64,000 nt of DNA from Paraburkholderia phenoliruptrix (GCF_902859825.1 NZ_CADIKB010000026.1:1-64000); one strand, 5' to 3'; counted from the stretch's first letter, positions 26,186-35,042 are shown. Notes: generated by a model not told the origin, from the sequence alone. Made by a program: numbers and translations.

Positions 26186-26839
26186 ATGACTCTACATCCT
26201 GGCAAACCTGCAGGTCTGTCCGACCCGCATGAACTCGATCTGTTCGAATTTGCGCGGAGCGGCCGGCAGGCCGCGGGTGTCGTGCGCGTCTCGCAACTGC
26301 CGCGCATGTTAAACGAAGTCCCGGCAGAAGCGCCAGACCGCGACACCGCGTTCACCTGGCAAGCCGAAGGGGCGACGCAGCCGGAATTGCAGGACGACGG
26401 CACCGAGGGTCCCCAGCCTTATTTGAGGATGGCGATTCACGGCGCTGCCTGGCTCGAATGTCAGCGGTGCATGACACCGTACTCGCAGGCGTTCAATGTC
26501 GACGCGACCTACCGGATCGTCAACACTGAGGCGGAAGCCGAAGAGTTTCCGCTCGACGAGGATGAGGTCGAAGTGATCGTGGGCTCGCGCCAGTTCGATC
26601 TCGTCGACCTGATCGAAGAAGAGTTGCTGCTTTCCTTGCCGCTCGTGCCCAAGCACGAGGTTTGTCCCGAGGTGCACGAGAGTCTCGTCTCCGGTGCGGC
26701 CGGTACCGAAGGCGAGGGCGACGAAGCTGCGCTGGACGAGGCTGACGGCGCGGATGAGGGTGGCGAGCTCGAGCGGCCGAATCCGTTCGCGGCGCTCGAA
26801 AGTCTCAAGCGCGGCGAGCCGGGCGACAAGAAGCACTGA
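26186..26839 (+). CDS. yceD: DUF177 / YceD family protein
   Basis: YceD (DUF177) proteins are encoded next to rpmF in most bacteria and have been linked to 23S rRNA accumulation; the mechanism is not established. The 217-residue product has the metal-binding-like LECQRCMTPY (C-x2-C) near residue 90 and a second Cys in KHEVCPEVH. The C-terminal part is very acidic (GEGDEAALDEADGADEGGE). The start at 26186 (MTLHPGKP) is preferred over one 33 bases upstream. It is followed by rpmF after a 101-base gap that contains a palindrome. Confidence 0.9.
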   Translation: MTLHPGKPAGLSDPHELDLFEFARSGRQAAGVVRVSQLPRMLNEVPAEAPDRDTAFTWQAEGATQPELQDDGTEGPQPYLRMAIHGAAWLECQRCMTPYSQAFNVDATYRIVNTEAEAEEFPLDEDEVEVIVGSRQFDLVDLIEEELLLSLPLVPKHEVCPEVHESLVSGAAGTEGEGDEAALDEADGADEGGELERPNPFAALESLKRGEPGDKKH

Positions 26840-26867
26840 ACAGTTGCATGGGAGCGCGAGGCGGGCG

Positions 26868-26887
26868 CATTGGCCATTCGGCCAATG
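26868..26887. promoter_or_regulatory. Palindrome between yceD and rpmF
   Basis: CATTGGCC ATTC GGCCAATG is a perfect 8-bp inverted repeat. It lies 24 bases before a possible -10 box TAGAAT (26911-26916) for rpmF. No T-run follows, so an operator is more likely than a terminator. Confidence 0.4.
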
Positions 26888-26940
26888 GCGGACACCGCGT
26901 CGGGCTGTGTTAGAATTCGGAAAATTTTTAGGAGTTAGTC

Positions 26941-27120
26941 ATGGCAGTTCAACAAAATAAGAAGTCGCCGTCGAAGCGCGGCATGCACCGTTCGCACGAT
27001 TTCCTCACGGCAGCGCCGCTGGCTGTGGAACCGAGTACGGGCGAAGTGCATCTCCGTCACCATGTGAGCCCGAACGGCTACTATCGCGGCAAGAAAGTCG
27101 TCAAGACGAAGAACGACTAA
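26941..27120 (+). CDS. rpmF: 50S ribosomal protein L32
   Basis: Ribosomal protein of the large subunit, 59 residues, starting [20 protein letters not shown] and ending VVKTKND. It lacks the four cysteines of the zinc-binding form, as is common in proteobacteria. A clear ribosome binding site (AGGAG) lies just before the ATG. The gene sits between yceD and plsX, the conserved order, and has its own terminator downstream. Confidence 0.98.
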
Positions 27121-27191
27121 TCGTTTCACTGCGTTGCGCCAACCGGCGTTTCGCGTGGCGACCAGTTCGCTTGACATTTTCCCGGCTCGGC

Positions 27192-27221
27192 AAAAAGGCG
27201 GCATTGAATTGCCGCTTTTTT
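27192..27221 (+). terminator. Rho-independent terminator after rpmF
   Basis: The GCGGCA/TGCCGC stem with a 6-base loop is flanked by A5 and followed by T6, 72 bases past the rpmF stop and before plsX. Confidence 0.75.
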
Positions 27222-27292
27222 GTGTCGATTGCAGTTGCAGCTTCAGCGCTGACTGCGATCCCATGCAGAGCGTCTGAAATTCGCCGCACTCC

Positions 27293-28399
27293 ATGACAGT
27301 AAAGCTCACGATAGATTGCATGGGAGGCGACCACGGCCCGTCCGTGACCGTTCCCGCTGCCGTCAACTTCGTTCGCTCGCATCCTGACGCGCAGTTGCTG
27401 CTCGTCGGCATTGAAAGTGCGATTCGTGCGCAGCTGAAGAAGTTGAAGGCTCAGGACCTGTCGGCGTTGACGGTCGTATCCGCTTCCGAGATCGTCGCTA
27501 TGGACGATCCGGTCGAAGTCGCGCTGCGCAAGAAAAAAGATTCATCCATGCGCGTGGCGCTGAACCGCGTGAAGGAAGGCGAGGCGCAAGCCTGCATTTC
27601 CGCCGGCAATACCGGCGCGCTGATGGCGGTTTCGCGCTATGTGCTGAAAACGCTGTCGGGTATCGAGCGTCCGGCGATTGCGTCCGCGCTGCCGAACCCC
27701 AACGGCTACACCATGATGCTCGACCTGGGCGCCAACGTCGACTGCGAACCGCAGCATCTGCTGCAATTCGCGGAGATGGGGCACGCGCTCGTGTCCGCGC
27801 TCGAAGGTAAGGAGCGGCCTACCATTGGGCTGCTCAATATCGGCGAAGAAGTCATCAAGGGCAACGACACCATCAAACGTGCCGGCGAACTGCTGCGCGC
27901 GAGCACGCTCAACTTTCACGGCAATGTGGAAGGCAACGACATCTTCAAGGGCACGGTCGACGTGATCGTGTGCGACGGTTTCGTCGGCAATGTGGCGCTC
28001 AAGACGTCCGAAGGCCTAGCGCAGATGCTGTCGAACATCATCAAGGAAGAGTTCGGCCGTTCGTGGCTCACGAAGGTGATGGCGGTGCTGGCGTTGCCGG
28101 TATTGATGCGCTTCAAGAAGCGCGTCGATCATCGGCAATACAATGGTGCCGCGCTGCTCGGCCTGCGCGGACTGGTGATCAAAAGCCACGGTTCGGCGGA
28201 TGCCTACGGGTTTGAGTGGGCTATCAAACGCGGGTATGATGCCGTCAAAAACGGCGTGCTGGAGCGCCTTGCGCGAGCGATGGAAGAGAACGCCGGTTCT
28301 CTTGAACAGGCGGCGCGCGACGCAAGCGGTGCGGGTCACGCAAGCCCCATCGCAGGCCAGCCGGCCGAGCCCTACGCTGCGCAATCCTCGAAGGCATAA
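27293..28399 (+). CDS. plsX: Phosphate acyltransferase PlsX
   Basis: Makes acyl-phosphate from acyl-ACP, feeding phospholipid synthesis. The 368-residue product begins TVKLTIDCMGGDHGP, the PlsX signature. Conserved blocks include AMDDPVEVALRKKKDSSM, CISAGNTGALMA, LLNIGEEVIKG and VCDGFVGNVALKTSEG. The C-terminal ~35 residues are a poorly conserved Ala-rich tail. Its stop overlaps the fabH start by one base (TAATG). Confidence 0.97.
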   Translation: MTVKLTIDCMGGDHGPSVTVPAAVNFVRSHPDAQLLLVGIESAIRAQLKKLKAQDLSALTVVSASEIVAMDDPVEVALRKKKDSSMRVALNRVKEGEAQACISAGNTGALMAVSRYVLKTLSGIERPAIASALPNPNGYTMMLDLGANVDCEPQHLLQFAEMGHALVSALEGKERPTIGLLNIGEEVIKGNDTIKRAGELLRASTLNFHGNVEGNDIFKGTVDVIVCDGFVGNVALKTSEGLAQMLSNIIKEEFGRSWLTKVMAVLALPVLMRFKKRVDHRQYNGAALLGLRGLVIKSHGSADAYGFEWAIKRGYDAVKNGVLERLARAMEENAGSLEQAARDASGAGHASPIAGQPAEPYAAQSSKA

Positions 28400-29388
28400 T
28401 GGCTCAATCGACAATTTATTCCCGCGTCCTGGGAACCGGCAGCTATCTGCCGCCCGCGCGCGTCACCAATCAGGACCTCGCCGAGCGTCTCGCGAAGCAG
28501 GGCGTCGAGACGAGCGACGAATGGATCGTGGCCCGCACGGGTATCCATGCGCGTCACTTCGCCGACCCGGACGTCACCACGAGCGACCTCGCGCAGATTG
28601 CCTCGCAGCGGGCGATCGAAGCGGCGGACATCGACCCGCAAGCCATCGACCTGATCATTGTCGCCACCTCCACGCCGGACTTCGTGTTTCCGAGCACGGC
28701 GTGCCTGCTGCAGAACAAGCTCGGCATCAGGAATCACGGCGCGGCGTTCGACGTCCAGGCCGTGTGTTCCGGTTTCGCCTATGCGGTGTCCATGGCGGAC
28801 AGCCTGATTCGCGGCGGCCAGCATCGCACGGCGCTTGTCGTCGGCGCAGAGACGTTCTCGCGCATTCTCGATTTCAACGACCGCACCACCTGCGTGCTCT
28901 TCGGCGACGGCGCGGGCGCGGTGATTCTGCAGGCATCGGCAGAACCGGGTGTCCTGTCGAGCGCGTTGCACGCGGACGGCAGCCATTCGAACATTCTCTG
29001 CACGCCGGGCAACGTGAACGGCGGCGTGGTGGCGGGCAGCGCGTTCCTGCACATGGACGGGCAGGCGGTGTTCAAGCTGGCCGTCAACGTGCTGGAAAAA
29101 GTCGCGGTCGAGGCGCTCGAGAAAGCGAATCTGTCGGCGGATCAGATCGACTGGCTGATTCCGCATCAGGCCAATATCCGCATCATGCAAAGCACTTGCC
29201 GCAAGCTAGGCTTGCCGCAGGAGCGCATGGTCGTCACGGTGGGCGAGCACGGCAATACGTCGGCGGCCTCCATTCCGCTCGCACTCGACGTCGCGGTGCG
29301 CGACGGCCGCATCAAGCGCGGCCAGAACGTGCTGATCGAAGGCGTCGGCGGCGGCTTCACGTGGGGCGCGTCGGTCATCCGTTACTAA
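28399..29388 (+). CDS. fabH: 3-oxoacyl-ACP synthase III (FabH)
   Basis: Starts fatty acid elongation by condensing acetyl-CoA with malonyl-ACP. Of 329 residues, the catalytic Cys123 is in AVCSGFAYA, His in IPHQANIRI near residue 256, and Asn in GEHGNTSAASIP near 286. These are the full Cys-His-Asn triad. The length fits E. coli FabH (317) plus short extensions. It is translationally coupled to plsX. Confidence 0.97.
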   Translation: MAQSTIYSRVLGTGSYLPPARVTNQDLAERLAKQGVETSDEWIVARTGIHARHFADPDVTTSDLAQIASQRAIEAADIDPQAIDLIIVATSTPDFVFPSTACLLQNKLGIRNHGAAFDVQAVCSGFAYAVSMADSLIRGGQHRTALVVGAETFSRILDFNDRTTCVLFGDGAGAVILQASAEPGVLSSALHADGSHSNILCTPGNVNGGVVAGSAFLHMDGQAVFKLAVNVLEKVAVEALEKANLSADQIDWLIPHQANIRIMQSTCRKLGLPQERMVVTVGEHGNTSAASIPLALDVAVRDGRIKRGQNVLIEGVGGGFTWGASVIRY

Positions 29389-29482
29389 GCGGCGGCTGAC
29401 TTCGGGCGGCGCCTGCAAGGCGCCTCGCGCCGCGTGCTCACGAGCCGCGCCTACATCTGACTACATCGATTTTGGGGACGAT

Positions 29483-30418
29483 ATGAAATTTGCGTTCGTT
29501 TTTCCTGGACAGGGTTCGCAATCGGTCGGCATGCTCAACGCTTTCGCCGATCAGCCCCTTGTGCGCGAGACGGTTCAGGAAGCGTCCGACGCGCTCAATC
29601 AGGACCTCGGCAAGCTGATCGCCGAAGGCCCCGCGGAAGATCTCAATCTCACCACCAACACCCAGCCCGTCATGCTGACGGCGGCCTACGCGATCTACCG
29701 CGCGTGGCAGCAGGCAGGCGGCCCGGCGCCGGCTCTCGTCGCCGGCCATAGTCTCGGCGAATACACGGCGCTCGTCGTGGCGGGCGCCATCGCGTTTCGC
29801 GACGCCGTGCCGCTCGTGCGTTTCCGTGCGCAAGCCATGCAAACGGCTGTGCCCGTCGGCGAAGGCGGCATGGCGGCGATTCTCGGTCTCGACGACGACA
29901 CGGTGCGCGCGGTGTGCGCGGAAGCGTCGGCCGCGGGCGTCGTCGAAGCGGTCAATTTCAATGCGCCGTCGCAAGTCGTGATCGCGGGCCATAAGGCCGC
30001 CGTCGAGAAGGCCTGCGAAGTCGCGAAGGCGAAGGGCGCAAAACGCGCGCTGCCGCTGCCGGTTTCGGCGCCGTTCCACTCGTCGCTGCTCAAGCCGGCT
30101 TCGGATCAGCTGCGCGAATACCTGGCAAGCGTCAACGTGCAGGTGCCGTCCATCCCCGTCATCAACAATGTCGACGTCGCCATCGTCAACGAGCCGGCGC
30201 AGATCAAGGACGCGCTGGTGCGCCAGGCGGCGGGCGCCGTGCGCTGGGTCGAGAGCGTGCAGGCCATGGCGGCGCAGGGCGTGACGCACGTCGTCGAATG
30301 CGGGCCGGGCAAGGTCCTTGCGGGATTGACCAAGCGCATTGACGGCAATCTGATCGGTGCATCGGTGTTCGATCCGGCCTCGCTCGAAGAAACGCTCAAG
30401 CTCCTGACAGCCAACTGA
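29483..30418 (+). CDS. fabD: Malonyl CoA-ACP transacylase
   Basis: Transfers malonate from CoA to ACP. The 311-residue protein has FPGQGSQSVGM at the N-terminus, the catalytic Ser90 in GHSLGEYTAL and His199 in PVSAPFHSSLL. Length and motifs are normal for FabD. It sits between fabH and fabG in the fatty acid cluster, each with its own ribosome binding site (here GGGGACG). Confidence 0.97.
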   Translation: MKFAFVFPGQGSQSVGMLNAFADQPLVRETVQEASDALNQDLGKLIAEGPAEDLNLTTNTQPVMLTAAYAIYRAWQQAGGPAPALVAGHSLGEYTALVVAGAIAFRDAVPLVRFRAQAMQTAVPVGEGGMAAILGLDDDTVRAVCAEASAAGVVEAVNFNAPSQVVIAGHKAAVEKACEVAKAKGAKRALPLPVSAPFHSSLLKPASDQLREYLASVNVQVPSIPVINNVDVAIVNEPAQIKDALVRQAAGAVRWVESVQAMAAQGVTHVVECGPGKVLAGLTKRIDGNLIGASVFDPASLEETLKLLTAN

Positions 30419-30491
30419 GTGCGACGTCGCACAGACAGCGCAGCAAGCATCAGCAATCAATCAGCCCTCCGAAGGGCATTCGGATCGACAG

Positions 30492-31241
30492 ATGGAAAAG
30501 AATCTCGACAAGCACATCGCAATCGTCACGGGCGCCTCGCGCGGCATTGGCCGCGCCATTGCGCTGGAGCTCGCGCGCCAGGGCGCCACTGTGATCGGCA
30601 CGGCGACCAGCGAAAGCGGAGCGGCGGCCATCAGTGAAGCGTTCAATGCGGCCGGCGTGAGCGGCCGCGGCGCGGTGCTCGACGTGAACGACGCGGCGGC
30701 TGCGGAAGCGCTGATCGACGGCACGGTGAAGGAATTCGGCGCGCTGCACGTGCTGGTGAACAACGCCGGCATCACGCAGGACCAGTTGGCCATGCGCATG
30801 AAAGACGACGACTGGGACGCGGTAATCGACACGAACCTGAAGTCGGTGTTCCGTCTGTCGCGCGCGGTGCTGCGCCCGATGATGAAGGCGAAGGGCGGCC
30901 GCATCGTCAACATCACGTCGGTGGTCGGCTCGGCCGGCAACCCGGGGCAGGTCAACTATGCCGCGGCGAAAGCAGGCGTGGCCGGTATGACGCGCGCGCT
31001 CGCACGTGAAATCGGCAGCCGCGGCATCACGGTGAACTGCGTGGCGCCAGGCTTCATCGACACCGACATGACGCGCACCTTGCCCGAAGAACAGCAAACC
31101 GCGCTCAAAACACAGATTCCGCTGGGCCGTCTCGGCAGCCCCGAAGATATCGCGCACGCCGTCGCTTTTCTCGCGTCGCCGCAAGCCGGTTACATCACCG
31201 GCACGACGATGCATGTGAACGGCGGAATGTACATGTCGTAA
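30492..31241 (+). CDS. fabG: 3-oxoacyl-ACP reductase FabG
   Basis: NADPH-dependent reductase of the elongation cycle, a short-chain dehydrogenase of 249 residues. The cofactor motif is TGASRGIG (residues 13-20), with NNAG at 90-93 and the active site Ser143, Tyr156 and Lys160 (NYAAAKAG). The C-terminal GTTMHVNGGMYMS is typical. It precedes acpP, as in E. coli. Confidence 0.97.
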   Translation: MEKNLDKHIAIVTGASRGIGRAIALELARQGATVIGTATSESGAAAISEAFNAAGVSGRGAVLDVNDAAAAEALIDGTVKEFGALHVLVNNAGITQDQLAMRMKDDDWDAVIDTNLKSVFRLSRAVLRPMMKAKGGRIVNITSVVGSAGNPGQVNYAAAKAGVAGMTRALAREIGSRGITVNCVAPGFIDTDMTRTLPEEQQTALKTQIPLGRLGSPEDIAHAVAFLASPQAGYITGTTMHVNGGMYMS

Positions 31242-31344
31242 CCAAATTCGGTTACTATCCGCGCCTTGATGCGTTCCTCGAATGCGTCGGGCGCATGCCT
31301 TGACAGCAACCTGATGCGCCGCTTTTTTGCCGGGTCAAACCTGA

Positions 31345-31350
31345 TAAAAT
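31345..31350 (+). promoter_or_regulatory. Possible -10 box ahead of acpP
   Basis: TAAAAT lies 42 bases before the acpP start. No good -35 is found at 16-18 bases. A TTGACA is present at 31300-31305 but its 39-base distance is wrong for this -10. An internal promoter for acpP is likely on biological grounds, but the exact site is unsure. Confidence 0.35.
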
Positions 31351-31392
31351 GCGCGCACCTGTATTTTTGAACTTTTTTCCCTTGGAGGGGTA

Positions 31393-31632
31393 ATGGACAA
31401 TATCGAACAGCGCGTCAAGAAGATCGTCGCAGAACAACTGGGCGTGGCCGAAGCGGAAATCAAGAACGAAGCTTCGTTCGTGAACGACCTCGGCGCCGAC
31501 TCGCTGGACACGGTTGAACTCGTGATGGCCCTCGAAGACGAATTCGGCATGGAAATTCCGGATGAAGAAGCCGAGAAGATCACCACCGTTCAGCAAGCGA
31601 TCGACTACGCTCGCGCAAACGTCAAGGCCTAA
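31393..31632 (+). CDS. acpP: Acyl carrier protein
   Basis: Carries growing acyl chains on a phosphopantetheine arm. It has 79 residues, is acidic, and Ser37 in [11 protein letters not shown] is the attachment site (modified by AcpS, also in this window). A strong ribosome binding site GGAGG at 31384-31388 precedes the ATG by four bases, in line with the very high expression expected. A stem-loop lies before the next gene. Confidence 0.99.
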
Positions 31633-31799
31633 GGTCATTCGCACCTGCGTCCTGGCGTTAGCGGCGTATGACGCCCTGTCGCGTCGGTTGCCGACGCTAT
31701 CGGGGCCGGCGTTCTTTGCCACGCCGCTTGCCGCAAGCGTTGCCATGCAGGAGCCAGCGATGTTGACAGCGCAAGTTTCCGCGCGATTGCCGACTTAAC

Positions 31800-31849
31800 A
31801 GCCACAGGGTGCACAGGGCAGGTTCCTGTGGCCGCTGTGGCTTTTGTTT
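31800..31849 (+). terminator. Nested stem-loop with T-rich tail between acpP and fabF
   Basis: The outer 8-bp stem AGCCACAG (31800-31807) / CTGTGGCT (31835-31842) encloses CACAGG (31812-31817) / CCTGTG (31825-31830). TTTGTTTTT follows. It is probably a leaky terminator that sets a high acpP to fabF transcript ratio. Confidence 0.6.
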
Positions 31850-31875
31850 TTGTCATCTATGAAAAAGAGGTTACC

Positions 31876-33114
31876 GTGAGCCGCCGTCGTGTTGTTGTTA
31901 CAGGCCTGGGGCTGATTTCGCCTGTTGGCAATAATGTTGCCGACGGCTGGGCCAATCTGGTCGCCGGCAAGTCGGGTATTGCCAATATCACGAAGTTCGA
32001 CGCGTCGAACTTCTCGACTCGTTTCGCCGGCGAGGTGAAGGGCTTCAATATCGAGGACTACATCCCCGGTAAGGAAGCGCGCCACATGGATACGTTCATC
32101 CATTACGGCGTGGCCGCAGGCATCCAGGCGATGCAGGACAGCGGCCTTCAAGTCACCGACGAAAATTCGGAACGTATCGGCGTCGTGGTGGGTTCGGGTA
32201 TCGGCGGCCTGCCGATGATCGAAGTCACGCAAACCGAGCTGCTCAATCGCGGGCCGCGCCGCATCTCGCCGTTCTTCGTGCCGGCGTCGATCATCAACAT
32301 GATCTCGGGTCACCTGTCGATCAAGTTCGGCATCAAGGGTCCGAATCTCGCCATCGTGACGGCGTGTACGACGGGTCTGCACTGTATCGGCGAGGCGTCG
32401 CGCCTGATCGAATACGGCGACGCCGACGTGATGATCGCGGGCGGCGCGGAGTCGACTGTCTCGCCGCTCGGTATCGGCGGCTTCGCGGCGGCGCGCGCGC
32501 TGTCGCAACGCAATGACGATCCGGCAACGGCGAGCCGTCCGTGGGACAAGGACCGCGACGGTTTCGTGCTCGGCGAAGGCGCCGGCGTGATGGTGCTCGA
32601 AGAGTACGAGCACGCCAAGGCACGCGGCGCGAAGATTTACGCCGAAGTCGGCGGCTATGGGATGAGTGGCGACGCCTATCACATGACCGCCCCGCTCGAA
32701 GACGGCGACGGCGCGCGCCGCTGCATGCTCGCAGCCCTGAAGAACGCGGGCGTCAACGCCGATCAGGTGAATTATCTGAATGCGCACGGCACGTCCACGC
32801 CGCTCGGCGACTTGGCCGAAACGACCGGTATCAAGCGCGCGTTCGGCGACCACGCCAAAAACATCGTCGTGAATTCGACGAAGTCGATGACGGGTCACCT
32901 GCTTGGCGGCGCCGGCGGTCTCGAGTCGGTGTTCACTGTGCTTGCCGTGCACCATCAGGTGTCGCCGCCCACGATCAACATCTTCAACCAGGACCCCGCT
33001 TGCGACCTGGACTACTGCGCCAACACCGCGCGGGAGATGAAGATCGACGTCGCGCTGAAGAACTCATTCGGGTTCGGCGGCACGAACGGCACGCTGGTCT
33101 TCAAGCGCGCCTGA
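31876..33114 (+). CDS. fabF: 3-oxoacyl-ACP synthase II (FabF)
   Basis: Elongating condensing enzyme, 412 residues, equal in length to E. coli FabF. The start is GTG at 31876, chosen because the protein then begins SRRRVVVTGLGLISPVG and an AGAGG ribosome binding site lies seven bases upstream. An upstream in-frame ATG (31828) falls inside the stem-loop. Active site: Cys164 in VTACTTGLHC, His in NAHGTSTPLGD and His in KSMTGHLLGGAG. Confidence 0.97.
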   Translation: MSRRRVVVTGLGLISPVGNNVADGWANLVAGKSGIANITKFDASNFSTRFAGEVKGFNIEDYIPGKEARHMDTFIHYGVAAGIQAMQDSGLQVTDENSERIGVVVGSGIGGLPMIEVTQTELLNRGPRRISPFFVPASIINMISGHLSIKFGIKGPNLAIVTACTTGLHCIGEASRLIEYGDADVMIAGGAESTVSPLGIGGFAAARALSQRNDDPATASRPWDKDRDGFVLGEGAGVMVLEEYEHAKARGAKIYAEVGGYGMSGDAYHMTAPLEDGDGARRCMLAALKNAGVNADQVNYLNAHGTSTPLGDLAETTGIKRAFGDHAKNIVVNSTKSMTGHLLGGAGGLESVFTVLAVHHQVSPPTINIFNQDPACDLDYCANTAREMKIDVALKNSFGFGGTNGTLVFKRA

Positions 33115-33127
33115 GGCTCGCAGCCGG

Positions 33128-33613
33128 GTGACGCGCCAGCCGACGGCGCCGGCCTCGCCGGCGCTTTCCCCTGAGACGGCTACGTCCGCAAGAGCGCCGC
33201 AGCGAATCGCGCTGCGGCGCTCTTTCACGATGCGTGCTGTGTCTGCCGCTTGCGTCGCGACGGCGTCGGCGGCGGTTTATAGCTGCGTGTCGTCGTGGCT
33301 GGGCGTCTTGCAGGCGCTTCCGTTGGCGCTTGCCGCGTTCGCGCTTCTTGCGCTGTGCTCGGTGAGTCACGAGCGGGCGCAGCCTGTCGCGCTGACAATG
33401 GGGCGCGAGAGCCTCACTGCGTGGGGGCGGGCGGGTGTTCTGCTTGCGCAGGGCCGCATAGCCGGTTGCGCGCACTGGAGCGACCGTTTGCTCGTGCTCG
33501 TCCTGAAGCCGGACGAGGGCCGCCGGCACACGCTGCTTGTGCCCGCCGACACAGTCCCGCCAGCGGTCTTCCGCGAGCTCGCGGTGCGGGCCCGGCGGCG
33601 CGCCGGCGCGTGA
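33128..33613 (+). CDS. Hypothetical protein, possibly YgfX/CptA-like
   Basis: A 161-residue protein of uncertain family. The N-terminal ~30 residues are low complexity. A hydrophobic pair of helices follows (about residues 36-80, including LGVLQALPLALAAFALLAL). Then a soluble part follows, with AHWSDRLLVLVLKPDEGRRHTLLVPADTVPPAVFRELAVRAR. This membrane-then-short-soluble layout, and the place between fabF and rpoE, resemble YgfX/CptA-like proteins, but the match is weak. It starts 13 bases after fabF. Confidence 0.6.
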   Translation: MTRQPTAPASPALSPETATSARAPQRIALRRSFTMRAVSAACVATASAAVYSCVSSWLGVLQALPLALAAFALLALCSVSHERAQPVALTMGRESLTAWGRAGVLLAQGRIAGCAHWSDRLLVLVLKPDEGRRHTLLVPADTVPPAVFRELAVRARRRAGA

Positions 33614-33615
33614 CT

Positions 33616-33660
33616 GTTACGACTGTAACCGCTGTTACCGGGCGGCATGTCCCCCGTAAC
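33616..33660. repeat. GTTAC/GTAAC inverted repeat cluster upstream of rpoE
   Basis: GTTAC (33616-33620), GTAAC (33625-33629), GTTAC (33634-33638) and GTAAC (33656-33660) alternate in orientation. The first three are spaced nine bases apart centre to centre. A TACAAT -10-like box lies at 33682-33687. Confidence 0.45.
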
Positions 33661-33728
33661 GCGCCCCGTCGGGGCGGACGCTACAATGGTGCCCCCGTCA
33701 TGCGCCCTCAAGTTAACGGATTTATCAG

Positions 33729-34328
33729 GTGAGCGAAAAAGAAATTGATCAGGTGCTGGTCGAACGCGTCCAGAAGGGCGACAAGGCCGCGTTCGAGCTT
33801 CTGGTCTCCAAATACCACCGCAAGATTCTCCGGCTGATCTCGCGCCTCGTGCGCGACCCCGCCGAAGTGGAAGACGTCGCGCAAGACGCTTTCATCAAGG
33901 CTTACCGCGCGTTGCCGCAATTTCGCGGCGAGTCCGCGTTTTATACGTGGTTGTACCGGATTGCGGTCAACACGGCGAAGAACTACCTTGCGACCCAAGG
34001 CCGGCGCGCGCCGACATCGACGGAAGCCGATGCTGAAGAAGCTGAAACTTTCTCCGACGCCGACCAACTAAGGGATATCAACACGCCTGAGTCGATGTTG
34101 ATGAGCAAGCAGATCGCCGAGACGGTCAATGCGGCAATGGCGGTTTTACCGGAAGAGCTGCGCACCGCCATTACTCTTCGTGAAATTGAAGGTTTGAGCT
34201 ACGAGGAAATCGCTGAGATGATGGGCTGCCCGATCGGCACCGTCAGATCGCGAATTTTCCGCGCTCGCGAAGCCATTGCGGCAAAATTGCGTCCGTTGCT
34301 TGACACACCTGAAGGCAAGCGCTGGTAA
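33729..34328 (+). CDS. rpoE: RNA polymerase sigma-E factor (RpoE/AlgU)
   Basis: ECF sigma factor for envelope stress. The 199-residue protein has region 2 (DPAEVEDVAQDAFIKAYRAL and FYTWLYRIAVNTAKNYL) and region 4 helix-turn-helix (LSYEEIAEMMGCPIGTVRSR). The start is GTG at 33729. It is followed by the anti-sigma gene rseA, then rseB and a DegP-type protease, the classic algU-mucA-mucB-mucD order. Confidence 0.96.
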   Translation: MSEKEIDQVLVERVQKGDKAAFELLVSKYHRKILRLISRLVRDPAEVEDVAQDAFIKAYRALPQFRGESAFYTWLYRIAVNTAKNYLATQGRRAPTSTEADAEEAETFSDADQLRDINTPESMLMSKQIAETVNAAMAVLPEELRTAITLREIEGLSYEEIAEMMGCPIGTVRSRIFRAREAIAAKLRPLLDTPEGKRW

Positions 34329-34409
34329 GCCCAGCCGGCCGAACGGGGCGCGGGGGCAATATCTGGATTAGTGGTGTCACTACGGGGTTTTTGTAAGATG
34401 GGGAGCATC

Positions 34410-35042
34410 ATGGGGTCGGTCTCGATGCAATCGCAAGCCAGTTCGCGCGGCGAGCGTCTGTCCGCTTTTGTCGACGGTGAGCTGTTCGGCGAAGAGCATC
34501 TGAATCTTGACAGGTTTCTGTCCGAGCTGGACGGCGAAGATCGCGCCGCATGGTCCAGCTATCACCTGATCGGCGACGCGTTGCGTTCCGACGATCTCGC
34601 GGTCAGTTCCGCGGCCAGCAGCGCTTTCCTGAGTGGCTTCGCTGCGCGCCTCGAGAGCGAGCCGCATCTGCTCGCGCCGGCTGCGCAGCCGGTCGCGCGG
34701 CGCCTGCTGGCTTTGCGTCGCCGCGTGGTGCCGGCCTTTGCGGTGGCGGCGGCGGCCGCTACGCTGACGTGGATCGTTGTGCCGCAGCTCCAAGGCGTGC
34801 CGGGTGGCCCCGGCGCCACCCAGGTTGCCTCCGTGTCCTCGCATGGCGACGCGCTGCAGAAGGTCGCCATGGCGCCCGTGCCCGCGGCCAATGTCGTGCC
34901 GATCGCACAAGACGCCAATATCATTCGCGACGCGAGCCTCGACCAGTATCTGGAAGCCCATCAGCAATTCGCGCAGCAGCCGGTCATGCCGGGCTCCATG
35001 CCGCTGATCCGCGCTGCCGCCGTTTCCACGCAAGGCCAATAG
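34410..35042 (+). CDS. rseA: Anti-sigma E factor RseA
   Basis: Inner membrane anti-sigma factor that holds RpoE inactive. The N-terminal cytoplasmic domain (RGERLSAFVDGELFGEEHL, AAWSSYHLIGDALRS) is the RseA sigma-binding fold. A transmembrane helix follows (VVPAFAVAAAAATLTWIVV, about residues 105-125), then a periplasmic tail of about 80 residues. The start at 34410 has GGGAG four bases upstream; ATG at 34398 is an alternative. It is the second gene of the sigma-E operon. Confidence 0.9.
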   Translation: MGSVSMQSQASSRGERLSAFVDGELFGEEHLNLDRFLSELDGEDRAAWSSYHLIGDALRSDDLAVSSAASSAFLSGFAARLESEPHLLAPAAQPVARRLLALRRRVVPAFAVAAAAATLTWIVVPQLQGVPGGPGATQVASVSSHGDALQKVAMAPVPAANVVPIAQDANIIRDASLDQYLEAHQQFAQQPVMPGSMPLIRAAAVSTQGQ

